From Gemmatimonadaceae bacterium (GTDB taxonomy: Bacteria > Gemmatimonadota > Gemmatimonadetes > Gemmatimonadales > Gemmatimonadaceae), in the NCBI GenBank assembly GCA_036504815.1, contig DASXUN010000003.1, positions 62,001 to 126,000 on the forward strand: DNA of 64,000 nt. The letters run 5' to 3'. The translations under genes were made by a program, and so were the position numbers. Shown here piece after piece: positions 26,835-35,427 of the stretch (its first letter is position 1; every line of letters starts with the position of its first letter). Below the pieces are notes generated by a model, which worked only from the letters and a program-made list of their open reading frames with translations, ran no database searches and was not told the DNA's origin.

Positions 26835-27620
26835 GTGAATCAGACGACCGACCTCGAGGCGCGAGAGGCGAGCGCCGCGGCGGCCGGCGCCGCGGGGAAG
26901 CGCGCCTATGTCCAGCGGATGTTCTCGGACATCGCGCCCCGATACGACCTGCTCAACCGCGTGCTCAGCCTGGGCATCGATCGCTACTGGCGGCGGTTTG
27001 CACTCGCGAGGTTGGGCTGGGAGCGCGATCCGGCCGGCACCTTTCTCGATCTCTGCGCCGGCACGCTCGACGTCGCGTCGGCCTTGAGTGCGCGGACGGG
27101 CTTCCGGGGGCGGGTGGTCGGCGCTGATTTTGCGGAACCGATGTTGCGGGCGGGACGTTCGAAGCTGGCGGGGCGACCGATCACCCCGGTGGTGGCCGAT
27201 GCGTTGGCACTTCCGATGGCCGGCAGCAGTCTCTCCGGGGCGATCGTGGCCTTCGGCATCCGCAACGTTGCCGACCTTGACGCCTGCCTGCGTGAAGTGC
27301 GGAGAGCGTTGAAACCCGGGGCGCGGTTCGTCATCCTCGAGTTCTCCACGCCGCGGGTCTCGCTGGTGCGGAGGGTCTATCATGCGTACTTCCACCACGT
27401 GCTCCCGAAGATCGGCGGACTGGTGAGCGGGCATCGCACCGCGTACACGTACCTGCCGGATTCGGTGAAGAACTTCCCGGAGACGACGGAACTGGCGGCC
27501 CGGATGGAAGCGGCGGGCTATGTGGACGTAAGGTGGCGGACACTAACGTTTGGAATTGCCGCAGTGCATGTCGGGACTAACCCGGCTGATGGCGGATGGC
27601 AGAAGGCGGAGGGCAGATAG
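26835..27620 (+). CDS. menG: Demethylmenaquinone methyltransferase (UbiE/MenG)
   Basis: The 261-residue C-methyltransferase finishes menaquinone by methylating demethylmenaquinone. VQRMFSDIAPRYDLLNRVLSLGID and YWRRFALARL are UbiE signatures. The SAM loop is FLDLCAGTLDVASAL, where T replaces the common G after AG. FGIRNVADLDACLREVRRALKPG and YTYLPDSVKNFPE complete the family pattern. GTG at 26835 follows AAGG. The last 11 or so residues (ADGGWQKAEGR) are encoded by a heptad repeat array that also supplies the stop. It leads the menaquinone run, with the UbiD-type gene starting 2 bp after its stop. Confidence 0.93.
   Translation: MNQTTDLEAREASAAAAGAAGKRAYVQRMFSDIAPRYDLLNRVLSLGIDRYWRRFALARLGWERDPAGTFLDLCAGTLDVASALSARTGFRGRVVGADFAEPMLRAGRSKLAGRPITPVVADALALPMAGSSLSGAIVAFGIRNVADLDACLREVRRALKPGARFVILEFSTPRVSLVRRVYHAYFHHVLPKIGGLVSGHRTAYTYLPDSVKNFPETTELAARMEAAGYVDVRWRTLTFGIAAVHVGTNPADGGWQKAEGR
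27588..27615. repeat. Heptad repeat array inside the 3' end of menG
   Basis: Four 7-bp units (GATGGCG, GATGGCA, GAAGGCG, GAGGGCA) overlap the last codons of menG. They are read in frame as Asp-Gly-Gly-Trp and so on, and the stop follows at once. GGAGGGCAG in the last unit also lies just before the ATG of the next gene and may serve as its ribosome site. Confidence 0.85.
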
Positions 27621-27622
27621 GC

Positions 27623-29101
27623 ATGGCGATTGACTCAGTAGCCGAATTCATTGAGGCCATCGACGGCATCGGGGAACTGGTGCGCGTGACGGAGCCGGTG
27701 TCGGTGCATCTCGAGATGTGCGAGATCGCCGACCGCGCGATGAAGCTCCCCGGCGGCGGGCCGGCCCTGCTCTTCGAGCATCCCGTGCTGCGCGACGGCA
27801 CGCGTTCCGGCTATCCGGTTGCCATCAACCTGTTCGGTTCGATGAAACGGATGGCGCTCGCCCTCAACGTTGAATCACTCGACGAGCACGGCGCGCGCAT
27901 CACGCAGCTGCTGGACCTCAAGGTCCCCGAGGGGCTGGTCGGCAAGCTCTCGCTCCTCCCGCGGCTGTTCGAGGTCTCCAAGTTCCCGCCGCGCATGAAG
28001 AGCGGCGCCGCGCCGTGCCAGGAGATTGTCTGGCAGGGCGACGAGGTGGATCTCGACAAGATCCCGGTGCTCACGACGTGGCCGGAGGATGGCGGACCGT
28101 TTTTCACGATGACCGCCGTCATCAGCAAGGACCCGGCGCGCGGCATCCGCAACGTCGGGATGTACCGCGTGCAGCAGATGGGGAAGCGCGAGGTGGCGAT
28201 GCACTGGCAGCGCCACAAGACGGGGGCCGCGCACTGGCGCGAGATGGCCGAGCGCGGCGAGAAGATGCCGGTCTGCATCGTCATCGGTGCCGACCCGGCG
28301 TCGATGTACAGCGCGAGCGCGCCGCTGCCGCCGGGGATCGACGAGTTCATCTTCGCGGGCTTCCTGCGCCGTGATCCGGTGAAGCTGGTGAAGGCGGTGA
28401 CGAACGACCTCGAGGTGCCGTGGGATGCGGATCTCGTCCTCGAGGGGTACATCGACCCGGCGGAGGACCTCGTCGTCGAGGGGCCGTTCGGCGATCACAC
28501 GGGCTACTACTCCGAAGCCGACCTGTACCCCAAGGTGCACGTCACCGCCGTCACCATGCGGCGCGACATGACCTATGTGGCCACCATCGTCGGGCGCCCG
28601 CCGATGGAGGACTTCTACCTCGGCCATGCGACCGAGCGGATCTTCCTGCCGCTGATGAAGCTCACGACGCCGGAGATCGTCGACTACCACATGCCGGCCG
28701 AGGGCGGCTTCCACAATCTCGTCTTTGTTTCGATCAGGAAGAGTTACCCCGGACAGGCGTACAAGGTGATGAACGCACTGTGGGGGATGGGCCTGATGTC
28801 GCTCGCCAAGGTCCTCGTCGTGGTGGATGACTGGGTGAACGTGCGCAACACGCAGGAAGCGTGGTGGGTGGCGCTGAACAACATCGACCCCGAGCGCGAC
28901 GTCCGTTTCACGCTGGGGCCGGTGGACGTGCTCGACCATTCGAGCCGCGCCTTCACGTTCGGGTCCAAGATGGGACTCGACGCGACGAAGAAGATGCCGG
29001 AGGAGGGCTTCACGCGATCATGGCCGAAGGTCATTGAGATGGACGAGGCGACGAAGGCCAGGATGGAGGCCGTCTGGTCTCGGCTGGGGCTTGGCCAGTG
29101 A
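27623..29101 (+). CDS. mqnL: UbiD-family decarboxylase (menaquinone, MqnL-type)
   Basis: A 492-residue prenylated-FMN decarboxylase. Family features include RNVGMYRVQQMGKREVAMHWQRHK, which holds the cofactor/Mn-binding residues. PLPPGIDEFIFAGFLR and EGPFGDHTGYYSEADLYPKVHV contain the E-x..-E catalytic region. The ATG at 27623 is chosen over a start inside the repeat array. With a UbiX-type gene (cofactor maker) and a UbiA-type prenyltransferase in the same operon it fits the late futalosine-type menaquinone pathway (MqnL/MqnP/MqnM), since the classical Men route uses no UbiD. The pathway choice is inference; no mqnA-E gene is in view. Confidence 0.9.
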   Translation: MAIDSVAEFIEAIDGIGELVRVTEPVSVHLEMCEIADRAMKLPGGGPALLFEHPVLRDGTRSGYPVAINLFGSMKRMALALNVESLDEHGARITQLLDLKVPEGLVGKLSLLPRLFEVSKFPPRMKSGAAPCQEIVWQGDEVDLDKIPVLTTWPEDGGPFFTMTAVISKDPARGIRNVGMYRVQQMGKREVAMHWQRHKTGAAHWREMAERGEKMPVCIVIGADPASMYSASAPLPPGIDEFIFAGFLRRDPVKLVKAVTNDLEVPWDADLVLEGYIDPAEDLVVEGPFGDHTGYYSEADLYPKVHVTAVTMRRDMTYVATIVGRPPMEDFYLGHATERIFLPLMKLTTPEIVDYHMPAEGGFHNLVFVSIRKSYPGQAYKVMNALWGMGLMSLAKVLVVVDDWVNVRNTQEAWWVALNNIDPERDVRFTLGPVDVLDHSSRAFTFGSKMGLDATKKMPEEGFTRSWPKVIEMDEATKARMEAVWSRLGLGQ

Positions 29102-30000
29102 CCACGCCGGTGCGCGAAGGGCAGACCTACGGCGGCGCGTCGCGGTTCGTCCGCTACGTGAACTTCGTCAAGCTGCCGCACACCGTCTTCGCGCTCCCCT
29201 TCGCGCTGGTCGGGGTGACGCTGGCGAGCTGGCTGGCGCCGGTGACGCTGCCGACGGTTCTCTGGGTGGTGATCGCCTTCACCGCGGCGCGCTTTGCCGC
29301 GATGGGCTTCAACCGGATCGCCGACCGCCATTACGACGCGCTCAACCCGCGCACCGCGATGCGTGAACTGCCGATGGGCGCCATGAGCGTGGTGGAGGCG
29401 GCGACGAGCGTCGCCGTTGCCTCGCTGGTCTTCCTGTTCGCGGCGTGGCGCATCAACCCGCTCTGCCTGGCGCTCGCGCCGCTCGCGCTCGGTTGGGTGC
29501 TCTTCTACAGCTACACCAAGCGATTCACGCGCTGGGCGCACCTCGTGCTCGGGCTGGGACTCGGCATCGCGCCCGCCGGCGGGTATCTCGCCGTGACCGG
29601 GGCGTGGAGTGATCCATGGTGGCTGCTCCCCGCGCTGGCCGTGGCGGTGATGAGCTGGGTGGGGGGCTTCGACATCCTGTATGCGTTGCCCGACGCCGAG
29701 TTCGATCGCGCACAGGGACTCTATTCGATTCCCTCGACGATGGGGGTCACGACGGCGCTCCGCTTGGCACGTGCCCTGCACGCGCTCACCGTGGTTTCCC
29801 TGCTCGTGGCCGGCCTGGGGTCGGGCTCGGGCGCGCTCTATTTTGCCGGGGTCGTGGTGGCGGCGGGGATCCTCGGGTGGGAACATTCCCTGGTATCGTC
29901 CGATGACCTCTCGAAGCTCGACGCCGCGTTCTTCAGCGTGAACGGCGTGCTGAGCGTCACCTTCTTCCTCTTCGTGCTCGCCGAGCGGGTGTTCGCATGA
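29098..30000 (+). CDS. mqnP: UbiA-family prenyltransferase (menaquinone, MqnP-type)
   Basis: A 300-residue integral-membrane prenyltransferase with about eight helices. The first Asp-rich motif is NRIADRHYDALNPRTAMRELP (split), of NxxxDxxxD type. The second lies in DAEFDRAQGLYSIPSTMG. GTG at 29098 overlaps the previous TGA (GTGA). It would attach the polyprenyl chain to the aromatic menaquinone precursor. The downstream UbiX-type gene overlaps by ATGA, so all three are translationally coupled. Confidence 0.9.
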   Translation: MTTPVREGQTYGGASRFVRYVNFVKLPHTVFALPFALVGVTLASWLAPVTLPTVLWVVIAFTAARFAAMGFNRIADRHYDALNPRTAMRELPMGAMSVVEAATSVAVASLVFLFAAWRINPLCLALAPLALGWVLFYSYTKRFTRWAHLVLGLGLGIAPAGGYLAVTGAWSDPWWLLPALAVAVMSWVGGFDILYALPDAEFDRAQGLYSIPSTMGVTTALRLARALHALTVVSLLVAGLGSGSGALYFAGVVVAAGILGWEHSLVSSDDLSKLDAAFFSVNGVLSVTFFLFVLAERVFA

Positions 30001-30593
30001 GTGCACAACGCCCGATCATCATGGCCGTGACCGGCGCCTCGGGCGCGCCTTATGGCGTGCGGTTGCTGCAGGCGCTGGTGCAGGCCGAGCAGAAGGTGTC
30101 GCTGATCATAAGCGTTCACGGCTTGCGGCTGATCCAGACCGAGACGTCACTCGGCTCCATGGAAGGGCTGCGCGCGCATGTCGGCGCCGCGGCCTGGGAC
30201 CGGTGGGTGACGGTCTACGACGATGGCGACCGCGGCGCCGGGCCGGCGAGCGGTTCGCACCGCGCGCGCGCGATGGTGGTCTGCCCGTGTTCGATGGGAA
30301 CGCTGGCGGCGATTGCCGCGGGGACGAGCCGGTCGCTGGTGGAACGCGCCGCCGACGTGACGCTCAAGGAACGGCGCCCGCTGGTGCTCGTGACGCGCGA
30401 GACGCCGTTGTCGAGCATCCACCTGGAGAACATGTTGCGCGTCACCCAGGCGGGCGCGGTGGTGATGCCGGCGTCGCCGGGCTTCTACAACAAGCCATCC
30501 ACAATTGATGAACTGGTGGATTTCGTCGTCGCGCGGGTGCTCGATCACTTGGGTGTGGAGAACGGGCTGGCGCCGAGGTGGGGAGAGGGCTGA
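29997..30593 (+). CDS. mqnM: UbiX-family flavin prenyltransferase (MqnM-type)
   Basis: A 198-residue enzyme that makes prenylated FMN, the cofactor of the UbiD-type decarboxylase encoded two genes upstream. MAVTGASGAPYGVRLLQAL is the FMN-binding Ser/Gly loop. CPCSMGTLAAIAAGTSRSLVERAADVTLKERRPLVLVTRETPLS (in parts) and MPASPGFYNKPSTIDELVDFVVARVLDHLG are family signatures. The ATG overlaps the UbiA stop by 4 bp. A heptad array and a hairpin terminator follow. Confidence 0.93.
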   Translation: MSAQRPIIMAVTGASGAPYGVRLLQALVQAEQKVSLIISVHGLRLIQTETSLGSMEGLRAHVGAAAWDRWVTVYDDGDRGAGPASGSHRARAMVVCPCSMGTLAAIAAGTSRSLVERAADVTLKERRPLVLVTRETPLSSIHLENMLRVTQAGAVVMPASPGFYNKPSTIDELVDFVVARVLDHLGVENGLAPRWGEG

Positions 30594-30608
30594 GTGGTGG
30601 TGGCTAGC

Positions 30609-30664
30609 GATGGCGGATGGCGGATGGCAGATGGCGGATGGCAGATGGCGGATGGCGGATGGCG
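30609..30664. repeat. Eight perfect-phase GATGGCR heptads behind the menaquinone operon
   Basis: Eight consecutive 7-bp units, all GATGGCG or GATGGCA with no other change (A units at positions 3 and 5), start 15 bp after the ubiX-type stop. A degenerate ninth unit (GACGGGG) runs into the terminator stem. This is the longest and cleanest array of the family in the window. Confidence 0.95.
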
Positions 30665-30667
30665 GAC

Positions 30668-30698
30668 GGGGCCAGCGTGCGCTGGCCCTTTGTGTATT
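30668..30698 (+). terminator. Hairpin terminator of the menaquinone operon
   Basis: GGGCCAGC (30669-30676) pairs with GCTGGCCC (30681-30688) around a GTGC loop. TTTGTGTATT follows, a weak T-rich tail. It ends the menaquinone transcript before the MFS gene. Confidence 0.6.
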
Positions 30699-30739
30699 CG
30701 GGGGTCATCTTCGTGCGACTCGCGTGCGGACGCCGCTCT

Positions 30740-30794
30740 CGCCGTAATCGCCAATCGCCATCCTGATTCGCGATCCTGAATCGCAATCCGAATT
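30740..30794. repeat. Degenerate inverted arm of the heptad element before the MFS gene
   Basis: On the minus strand this reads as imperfect 6-8 bp units built on GATTGCG, GATCGCG, GATGGCG and GATTGGCG. It is therefore the opposite-strand partner of the array at 30609, 75 bp away. No gene is seen between the arms other than the terminator. Confidence 0.5.
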
Positions 30795-30817
30795 CCAAGT
30801 CCTCAGTCGTCCCTTTC

Positions 30818-31993
30818 GTGAGCCATCCCTCCCTCTTCGGCATCCTCTACTTCCCGTACGGCCTGATGATCGGCGTGCCGGCGGTGATGCTGGGCTGGCT
30901 GGCGACGCGCTCGGGGCTGCCAGTGAGCGCTGCGGCGACGATCGTGGGAACGGCCTTCGCGCCGGCGGCCTTCAAGTTCCTGTGGGCGCCCATCGGCGAC
31001 CTGACGCTGACGCGCAAGCGGTGGTACGTGATCGCCAACGCCATCTGCGCGGTCGTCTTCTTCGGGATGTGCACCATCCCGATGAGCGCGCGCACGCTCC
31101 CGCTGCTCACCGCCCTTGTCTTCACGGGGGCAGTCTCCGCCACCTTCATCGCCTTCTCCCTACAGGGGCTGCTGCTCTTCAACTGCGATCCGTCGCAGTT
31201 GGGGCGGGCGGCTGGCTTCTACCAGACCGGAAACATGCTGGGCCAGACGCTGGGCGGCGGCGTGGCGCTCTACCTCGTGCGGCACATGCCTTCGCCGTGG
31301 ATGGGCGGCATCGCGCTCGCGCTCGTCGTGCTCTGCTGCAACGGGCCGCTGCTCGCGCTTCGCGAACCGCCGCGTGTGGGGACGGGAAGTCTCGGTGCGC
31401 GGGTGCGGGAAGTGTGGGGCGAACTGCGCGACATGATCGCAAAGGTGGACGGACGGCTCGCGCTCCTGCTCGCCTTCCTTCCCATCGGCACCGGCAACGC
31501 GCAATTCCTCTTCTCCGCCGTCGCGTCCGAGTGGAAGGCGTCGGCCGACTTCGTCTCGCTGGTGCTCGGCATCGTGGCGGGGATCGCCATCACCCTCGGG
31601 ACGCTCGGGGGCGGCTGGTTCACGGATCGCGTGCCGCACCGCCGCGCCTACTTCTGGGCCTGTGCCGCGCAGGGCTTCCTGGCGCTGTTGCTGCTCTACT
31701 CGCCACGCGAACCGTGGGCCTTTGCCGTGCTCACCGCGACGTACACGGCAACCCTCGGCTCGTGCACGGCGGCGCTCACGGGGATGGCGCTTGCGCTCGC
31801 GAAGGGCGGCGCGGCCTCCACCAAGGTGAGCCTCTTCATCGCCTTCAACACGCTCGGATCGCTGGGACTCGTGAAAGGCGCCGGTTGGGCGCACGACCAG
31901 TGGGGCATGACGGGAATGCTCGGCGTCGAGATCGTCACTGTCGCCGTCGCGCTGATCGTCTTCACCGGCGTCTCACGGCGGGTGCTCGCGTGA
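30818..31993 (+). CDS. Major facilitator superfamily transporter
   Basis: A 391-residue membrane protein with about 12 helices. The start is GTG at 30818. FAPAAFKFLWAPIGDLTLTRKRWYV fits the cytoplasmic loop 2-3 region (DxxxRKRW) of AmpG-like MFS proteins. LGTLGGGWFTDRVPHRRAYFWA repeats the loop in the second half. The resemblance to muropeptide or siderophore-type exporters is only general, and the substrate is unknown. Its TGA overlaps the GTG of the next gene by 4 bp. Confidence 0.82.
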   Translation: MSHPSLFGILYFPYGLMIGVPAVMLGWLATRSGLPVSAAATIVGTAFAPAAFKFLWAPIGDLTLTRKRWYVIANAICAVVFFGMCTIPMSARTLPLLTALVFTGAVSATFIAFSLQGLLLFNCDPSQLGRAAGFYQTGNMLGQTLGGGVALYLVRHMPSPWMGGIALALVVLCCNGPLLALREPPRVGTGSLGARVREVWGELRDMIAKVDGRLALLLAFLPIGTGNAQFLFSAVASEWKASADFVSLVLGIVAGIAITLGTLGGGWFTDRVPHRRAYFWACAAQGFLALLLLYSPREPWAFAVLTATYTATLGSCTAALTGMALALAKGGAASTKVSLFIAFNTLGSLGLVKGAGWAHDQWGMTGMLGVEIVTVAVALIVFTGVSRRVLA

Positions 31994-32463
31994 CCGAGAT
32001 CGGGCTCATCTCCGACACGCACGGGATGCTGCGCAACGAGGTGCACGAGGCGCTCGCCGGGGTCTCGATGATCCTGCATGCCGGCGACGTGGGCGGCGAG
32101 ACAATCCTGGGCGAACTCGCGCTGATTGCTCCGGTGCAGGCCGTGTACGGCAACTGCGACGCGCCCTGGGATGCGTCGCTCGCTCCGGAACGGATCGTCG
32201 AAGTCGACGGCGTGCGCATTCACGTCTCGCACGGACACGAGGTCGGCCGGCCAAGTGCGGAACGCCTGATCACGAAGTACCCCGGCTTCGATGTGCTGGT
32301 CTACGGCCACTCGCACATTCAGAAGGTCGAACGCGTGGGCTCGGTGCTCGTGGTGAATCCAGGGGCGGCGGGCCCACGCCGTTTTGACCTGCACGCGAGC
32401 GTGGCGCGCCTGACGATTCACGAAGGCGAGGCTTCCGTGGCGCTGGTGTCGTTGCCGGACTGA
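31990..32463 (+). CDS. YfcE/MJ0936-type metallophosphoesterase
   Basis: A 157-residue phosphodiesterase, GTG start overlapping the MFS stop (GTGA). IGLISDTHGML has the first metal motif DxH. LHAGDVGG (GDxxx), VYGNCDAPWD (GNCD), VSHGHEVG (GH) and VYGHSHIQKVERVGSVLVVNPGA (GHSH, NPGS-like) follow in the order expected for the two-metal phosphoesterase fold. Family members cleave small phosphodiesters. The fusion-like reading frame upstream is out of frame with the MFS protein, so no real fusion exists. Confidence 0.9.
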   Translation: MTEIGLISDTHGMLRNEVHEALAGVSMILHAGDVGGETILGELALIAPVQAVYGNCDAPWDASLAPERIVEVDGVRIHVSHGHEVGRPSAERLITKYPGFDVLVYGHSHIQKVERVGSVLVVNPGAAGPRRFDLHASVARLTIHEGEASVALVSLPD

Positions 32464-32476
32464 CGCCCGGCCGTGC

Positions 32477-35275
32477 TTGACGGTCCCACCGTGCGGTCGC
32501 CATGTTCTGAAAACCTCAACAAGGGTCCCGCGCCTGTCGACGAATTGCAGGAACTGCGGCGCCGAGATTGCCGACGGATCCAATTTCTGCAATCACTGCG
32601 GCCTCAACCTGACGCAGGAGTACGCGGTGCACGCCACGCTGGCGGTGCCCGTCCCTGCGAACAACGGGGCTGCGCTGGCGCGCGCGTCGGGAGACGCGTT
32701 CCAGCGGCTGAGCGTGTCGCTCGGTGAACGCTATGCGGTCGAGCGCGAACTCGGCCGGGGCGGCATGGCGACGGTTTACCTGGCCCGCGACACCAAGCAC
32801 GATCGCGAGGTCGCCATCAAGGTGCTCCTGCCCGAGCTGTCGGCATCGATCGGCGCCGAGCGGTTCGAGCGCGAGATCCGCATGGCGGCGAAGCTGCAGC
32901 ATCCGCACATCCTCAGCCTCTACGACTCAGGTGAGGCGGATGGGCTGCTGTTCTACGTGATGCCCTTCGTGCGGGGCGAGTCGCTGCGCGACCGCATCGA
33001 GCGCGAGGGGATGCTCCCCATTGACGACGCGATTGGCATCACGCTCGAGGTCGCGGACGCGTTGGGGCATGCGCACGACCTCGGCATCGTGCACCGCGAC
33101 ATCAAGCCCGAGAACATCCTGCTGCAGGGCGGCCACGCCCTCGTGGCCGACTTCGGGATCGCGCGCGCGGTCAGCGAGGCCGGTGCGCAGAAGCTGACGC
33201 AGACGGGCATGGCCGTTGGCACGCCCGTGTACATGGCGCCGGAGCAGTCGCTCGGACAGAGCGTCGGCCCGACCGCCGATCTTTACAGTCTTGGCTGCGT
33301 GCTGTACGAGATGCTGGCGGGGGAACCGCCATTCACCGGCAAGAACGCCGCGCAGATCATGGCGCGGCACGCCATGGAGGCCGTGCCGAGCATCCGGATC
33401 GTGCGGAATACGGTGCCGGAGGAGATCGAGGAGGCGATCTTCCGCGTGCTCGCGAAGGTGCCCGCGGATCGCCCGCAGAACGCCGCGGCGTTCGCGGAGT
33501 CGCTCGGCGTGATGCTCGGTGCCACCGCATCCATGCGCGTGCTGACGGGCGCGACAGCGACGCGCCGTGCCATTGGGAGTGTGCCGACGAGCAGCGGGCG
33601 CCGCTCGCAGGAATCGCTCTTTGCGCTGGAGACCCGGCCGCCCACGCCGGCGTGGAAGCGACCGCGCGTGCTGGCGACTGCGCTCACGACTGTTGCCGTC
33701 GCGGCCGGCGCCTGGTGGTTCGGCCCGTTTCACGGTCCGCGGGTGACCGTGGGCGGACCCGATGCCCGCCGAATCGCCGTGCTGTACTTCCGCGATGTCA
33801 GCAAGGACTCGAGTCTCGGCCCACTGGCCGACGGCCTCACCGAAGGGCTCATTCGCACCCTCAATACGTCATCGAGCCTGACGGTCATCTCGCAGAACGG
33901 TGTCGAACGGTTTCGCGCGTCCACGGCGTCCGACGACAGCATCGCCCGCGCCTTGCGGGCGGGTTACCTGGTGCGCGGGGAGGTCGAACCGCAGGGCGAG
34001 CGCGTCAGCGTCAGCGTCAACCTCCTCGATGCCAGCGGTGCGCCGCTCAGTCGCGCCGCCTTCGCGATGCCGGCCGGGAATCCGCTGGCGATGCGCGACA
34101 CGCTGACGGTGGTTGTGTCGGACCTGGTTCGGCAACAGATCGGCTCGGACCTGAAGCTCAGGGAACAGCGCGGAAGCACCAACTCCGAAGCGTGGCTGCT
34201 GCTCCAGCGCGGCGTGCAGCGGCAGAAGCGGGGTGACGTGCTCCACGCCAGCGGTGACGCGGAGGGGCGCGAACGGGAGTTCGCGGCCGCCGATTCGCTT
34301 TATGCGGAGGCGGAGAAAGCTGACCACGGGTGGTCGGAGCCGGCCGCACGGCAGGCGGCGCTCGCCTATCGCCGGTCACGCCTGGCGGGAAACGACGCGG
34401 CGGCGATCAGGAAATGGGTCGAGATCGGCATGGGACACGCCAACCGCGCGCTCGGGATCGACGCGAACGACGCGGATGCGTGGGAAGTGCGCGGCAATCT
34501 GCGCTACTTCCCACTCGTGATGTCGCTCGAGCCCGACGAGGCGCGGCGTCGCCAGGAGCTCGACTCGGCGCGCGCGGACCTGGAGCGCGCGACCACGATC
34601 AACACGAGACAGGCCGGCGCCTACGCCACGCTGTCGCATCTCTACTACCAGATCCCGTCGCTCACCGAGACCGACGTGTATCTCGCGGCGCAGAGCGCAT
34701 TGAACGCCGATGAGTTTCTGGCGAACGCCAACCTGATCCTGTCACGGCTTTTCTACGCCTCCTACGACCTGGGCCAGTTTGACCGGGCGCAGCAGTGGTG
34801 CGACCAGGCGCGGCAGCGGTTCCCGGGTTTTCCGCGCGCCGAGAGCTGCCGGTTGTACATGCTGACCGCACCGGGTGCGACCCCCAACATCGACGAAGCC
34901 TGGCGGCTCGCCGACACCTCCGTGGCGCTGTATCCGCCGGCGGCGCGGCCCGCCGAGCGACTGGTGCACGACATGCTCGTGGCGGCCGTGATTGCGAAGG
35001 CCAGCCGGCAGCGGCCGGCGCTGGCTGACAGCGCGCGCCACGTTGCCAAGCGCTCCGAAGGAACCGCTGAGCTGCACAAGACGCGCGATCCTGCCTTCTA
35101 CGGCGCCCGCGTCTACACGATCCTTGGGGACAAGGTCGAAGCGGTTCGCCTGCTCAAGGAGTACTTGGCGGCGAATCCCGGAAAGGATCAGGGCTTTCGC
35201 GAGAATGCCGGATGGTGGTTCCGCGAGATCGAAACCGATCCCGGCTTCCGCCGCGCCGTGGGCGCGACACGCTGA
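32477..35275 (+). CDS. Zinc-ribbon Ser/Thr protein kinase with FlgO-like and TPR-type tail
   Basis: A large transmembrane kinase of up to 932 residues. A zinc ribbon (CRNCGAEIADGSNFCNHCG, CxxC twice, about 24-42) leads. The Hanks-type kinase domain follows (about 80-350), with GRGGMATVYLARD, VAIKVL, HRDIKPENILL, DFGIA and GTPVYMAPEQ, and all catalytic residues are present. A membrane helix near 395-411 precedes an extracellular FlgO/TolB-like domain (RRIAVLYFRDVSKDSSLGPL split) and an alpha-helical repeat region to the end. The recorded start is TTG at 32477. CTG at 32534, preceded by AAGGGT, would begin right at the zinc ribbon and cannot be ruled out. It probably senses an envelope condition. 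Confidence 0.9.
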   Translation: MTVPPCGRHVLKTSTRVPRLSTNCRNCGAEIADGSNFCNHCGLNLTQEYAVHATLAVPVPANNGAALARASGDAFQRLSVSLGERYAVERELGRGGMATVYLARDTKHDREVAIKVLLPELSASIGAERFEREIRMAAKLQHPHILSLYDSGEADGLLFYVMPFVRGESLRDRIEREGMLPIDDAIGITLEVADALGHAHDLGIVHRDIKPENILLQGGHALVADFGIARAVSEAGAQKLTQTGMAVGTPVYMAPEQSLGQSVGPTADLYSLGCVLYEMLAGEPPFTGKNAAQIMARHAMEAVPSIRIVRNTVPEEIEEAIFRVLAKVPADRPQNAAAFAESLGVMLGATASMRVLTGATATRRAIGSVPTSSGRRSQESLFALETRPPTPAWKRPRVLATALTTVAVAAGAWWFGPFHGPRVTVGGPDARRIAVLYFRDVSKDSSLGPLADGLTEGLIRTLNTSSSLTVISQNGVERFRASTASDDSIARALRAGYLVRGEVEPQGERVSVSVNLLDASGAPLSRAAFAMPAGNPLAMRDTLTVVVSDLVRQQIGSDLKLREQRGSTNSEAWLLLQRGVQRQKRGDVLHASGDAEGREREFAAADSLYAEAEKADHGWSEPAARQAALAYRRSRLAGNDAAAIRKWVEIGMGHANRALGIDANDADAWEVRGNLRYFPLVMSLEPDEARRRQELDSARADLERATTINTRQAGAYATLSHLYYQIPSLTETDVYLAAQSALNADEFLANANLILSRLFYASYDLGQFDRAQQWCDQARQRFPGFPRAESCRLYMLTAPGATPNIDEAWRLADTSVALYPPAARPAERLVHDMLVAAVIAKASRQRPALADSARHVAKRSEGTAELHKTRDPAFYGARVYTILGDKVEAVRLLKEYLAANPGKDQGFRENAGWWFREIETDPGFRRAVGATR

Positions 35276-35325
35276 CGCTTGCGAACTGCGTGGTGACGTA
35301 GGGGTTTCGCCGTGTCGGGCTTGAT

Positions 35326-35357
35326 GAAACACCTTACGAAACTTGGTGGAAACACCT
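35326..35357 (+). repeat. Direct repeat GAAACACCT upstream of the Ig-repeat lipoprotein gene
   Basis: GAAACACCT occurs at 35326 and again at 35349, 23 bp apart, in the AT-richer 152-bp gap before the gene at 35428. It may be a two-site operator; no promoter hexamers of good quality are seen nearby. The rest of the gap shows nothing further. Confidence 0.35.
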
Positions 35358-35427
35358 GCTAGACCGACTCTTGCACGCGAGGTCTGGAGGCGTGGAATTG
35401 AAAGATCTCCTTCGATAGGGTGTCGCC

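Noticed and set aside
30609-30664. Could the heptad array be a CRISPR?
   Set aside because: Units are 7 bp with no spacers and no cas genes are nearby.
30982-32463. Apparent fusion of an MFS-region frame to the phosphoesterase
   Set aside because: The first 336 codons are out of frame with the MFS protein. The phosphoesterase starts at GTG 31990 in a normal 4-bp overlap.
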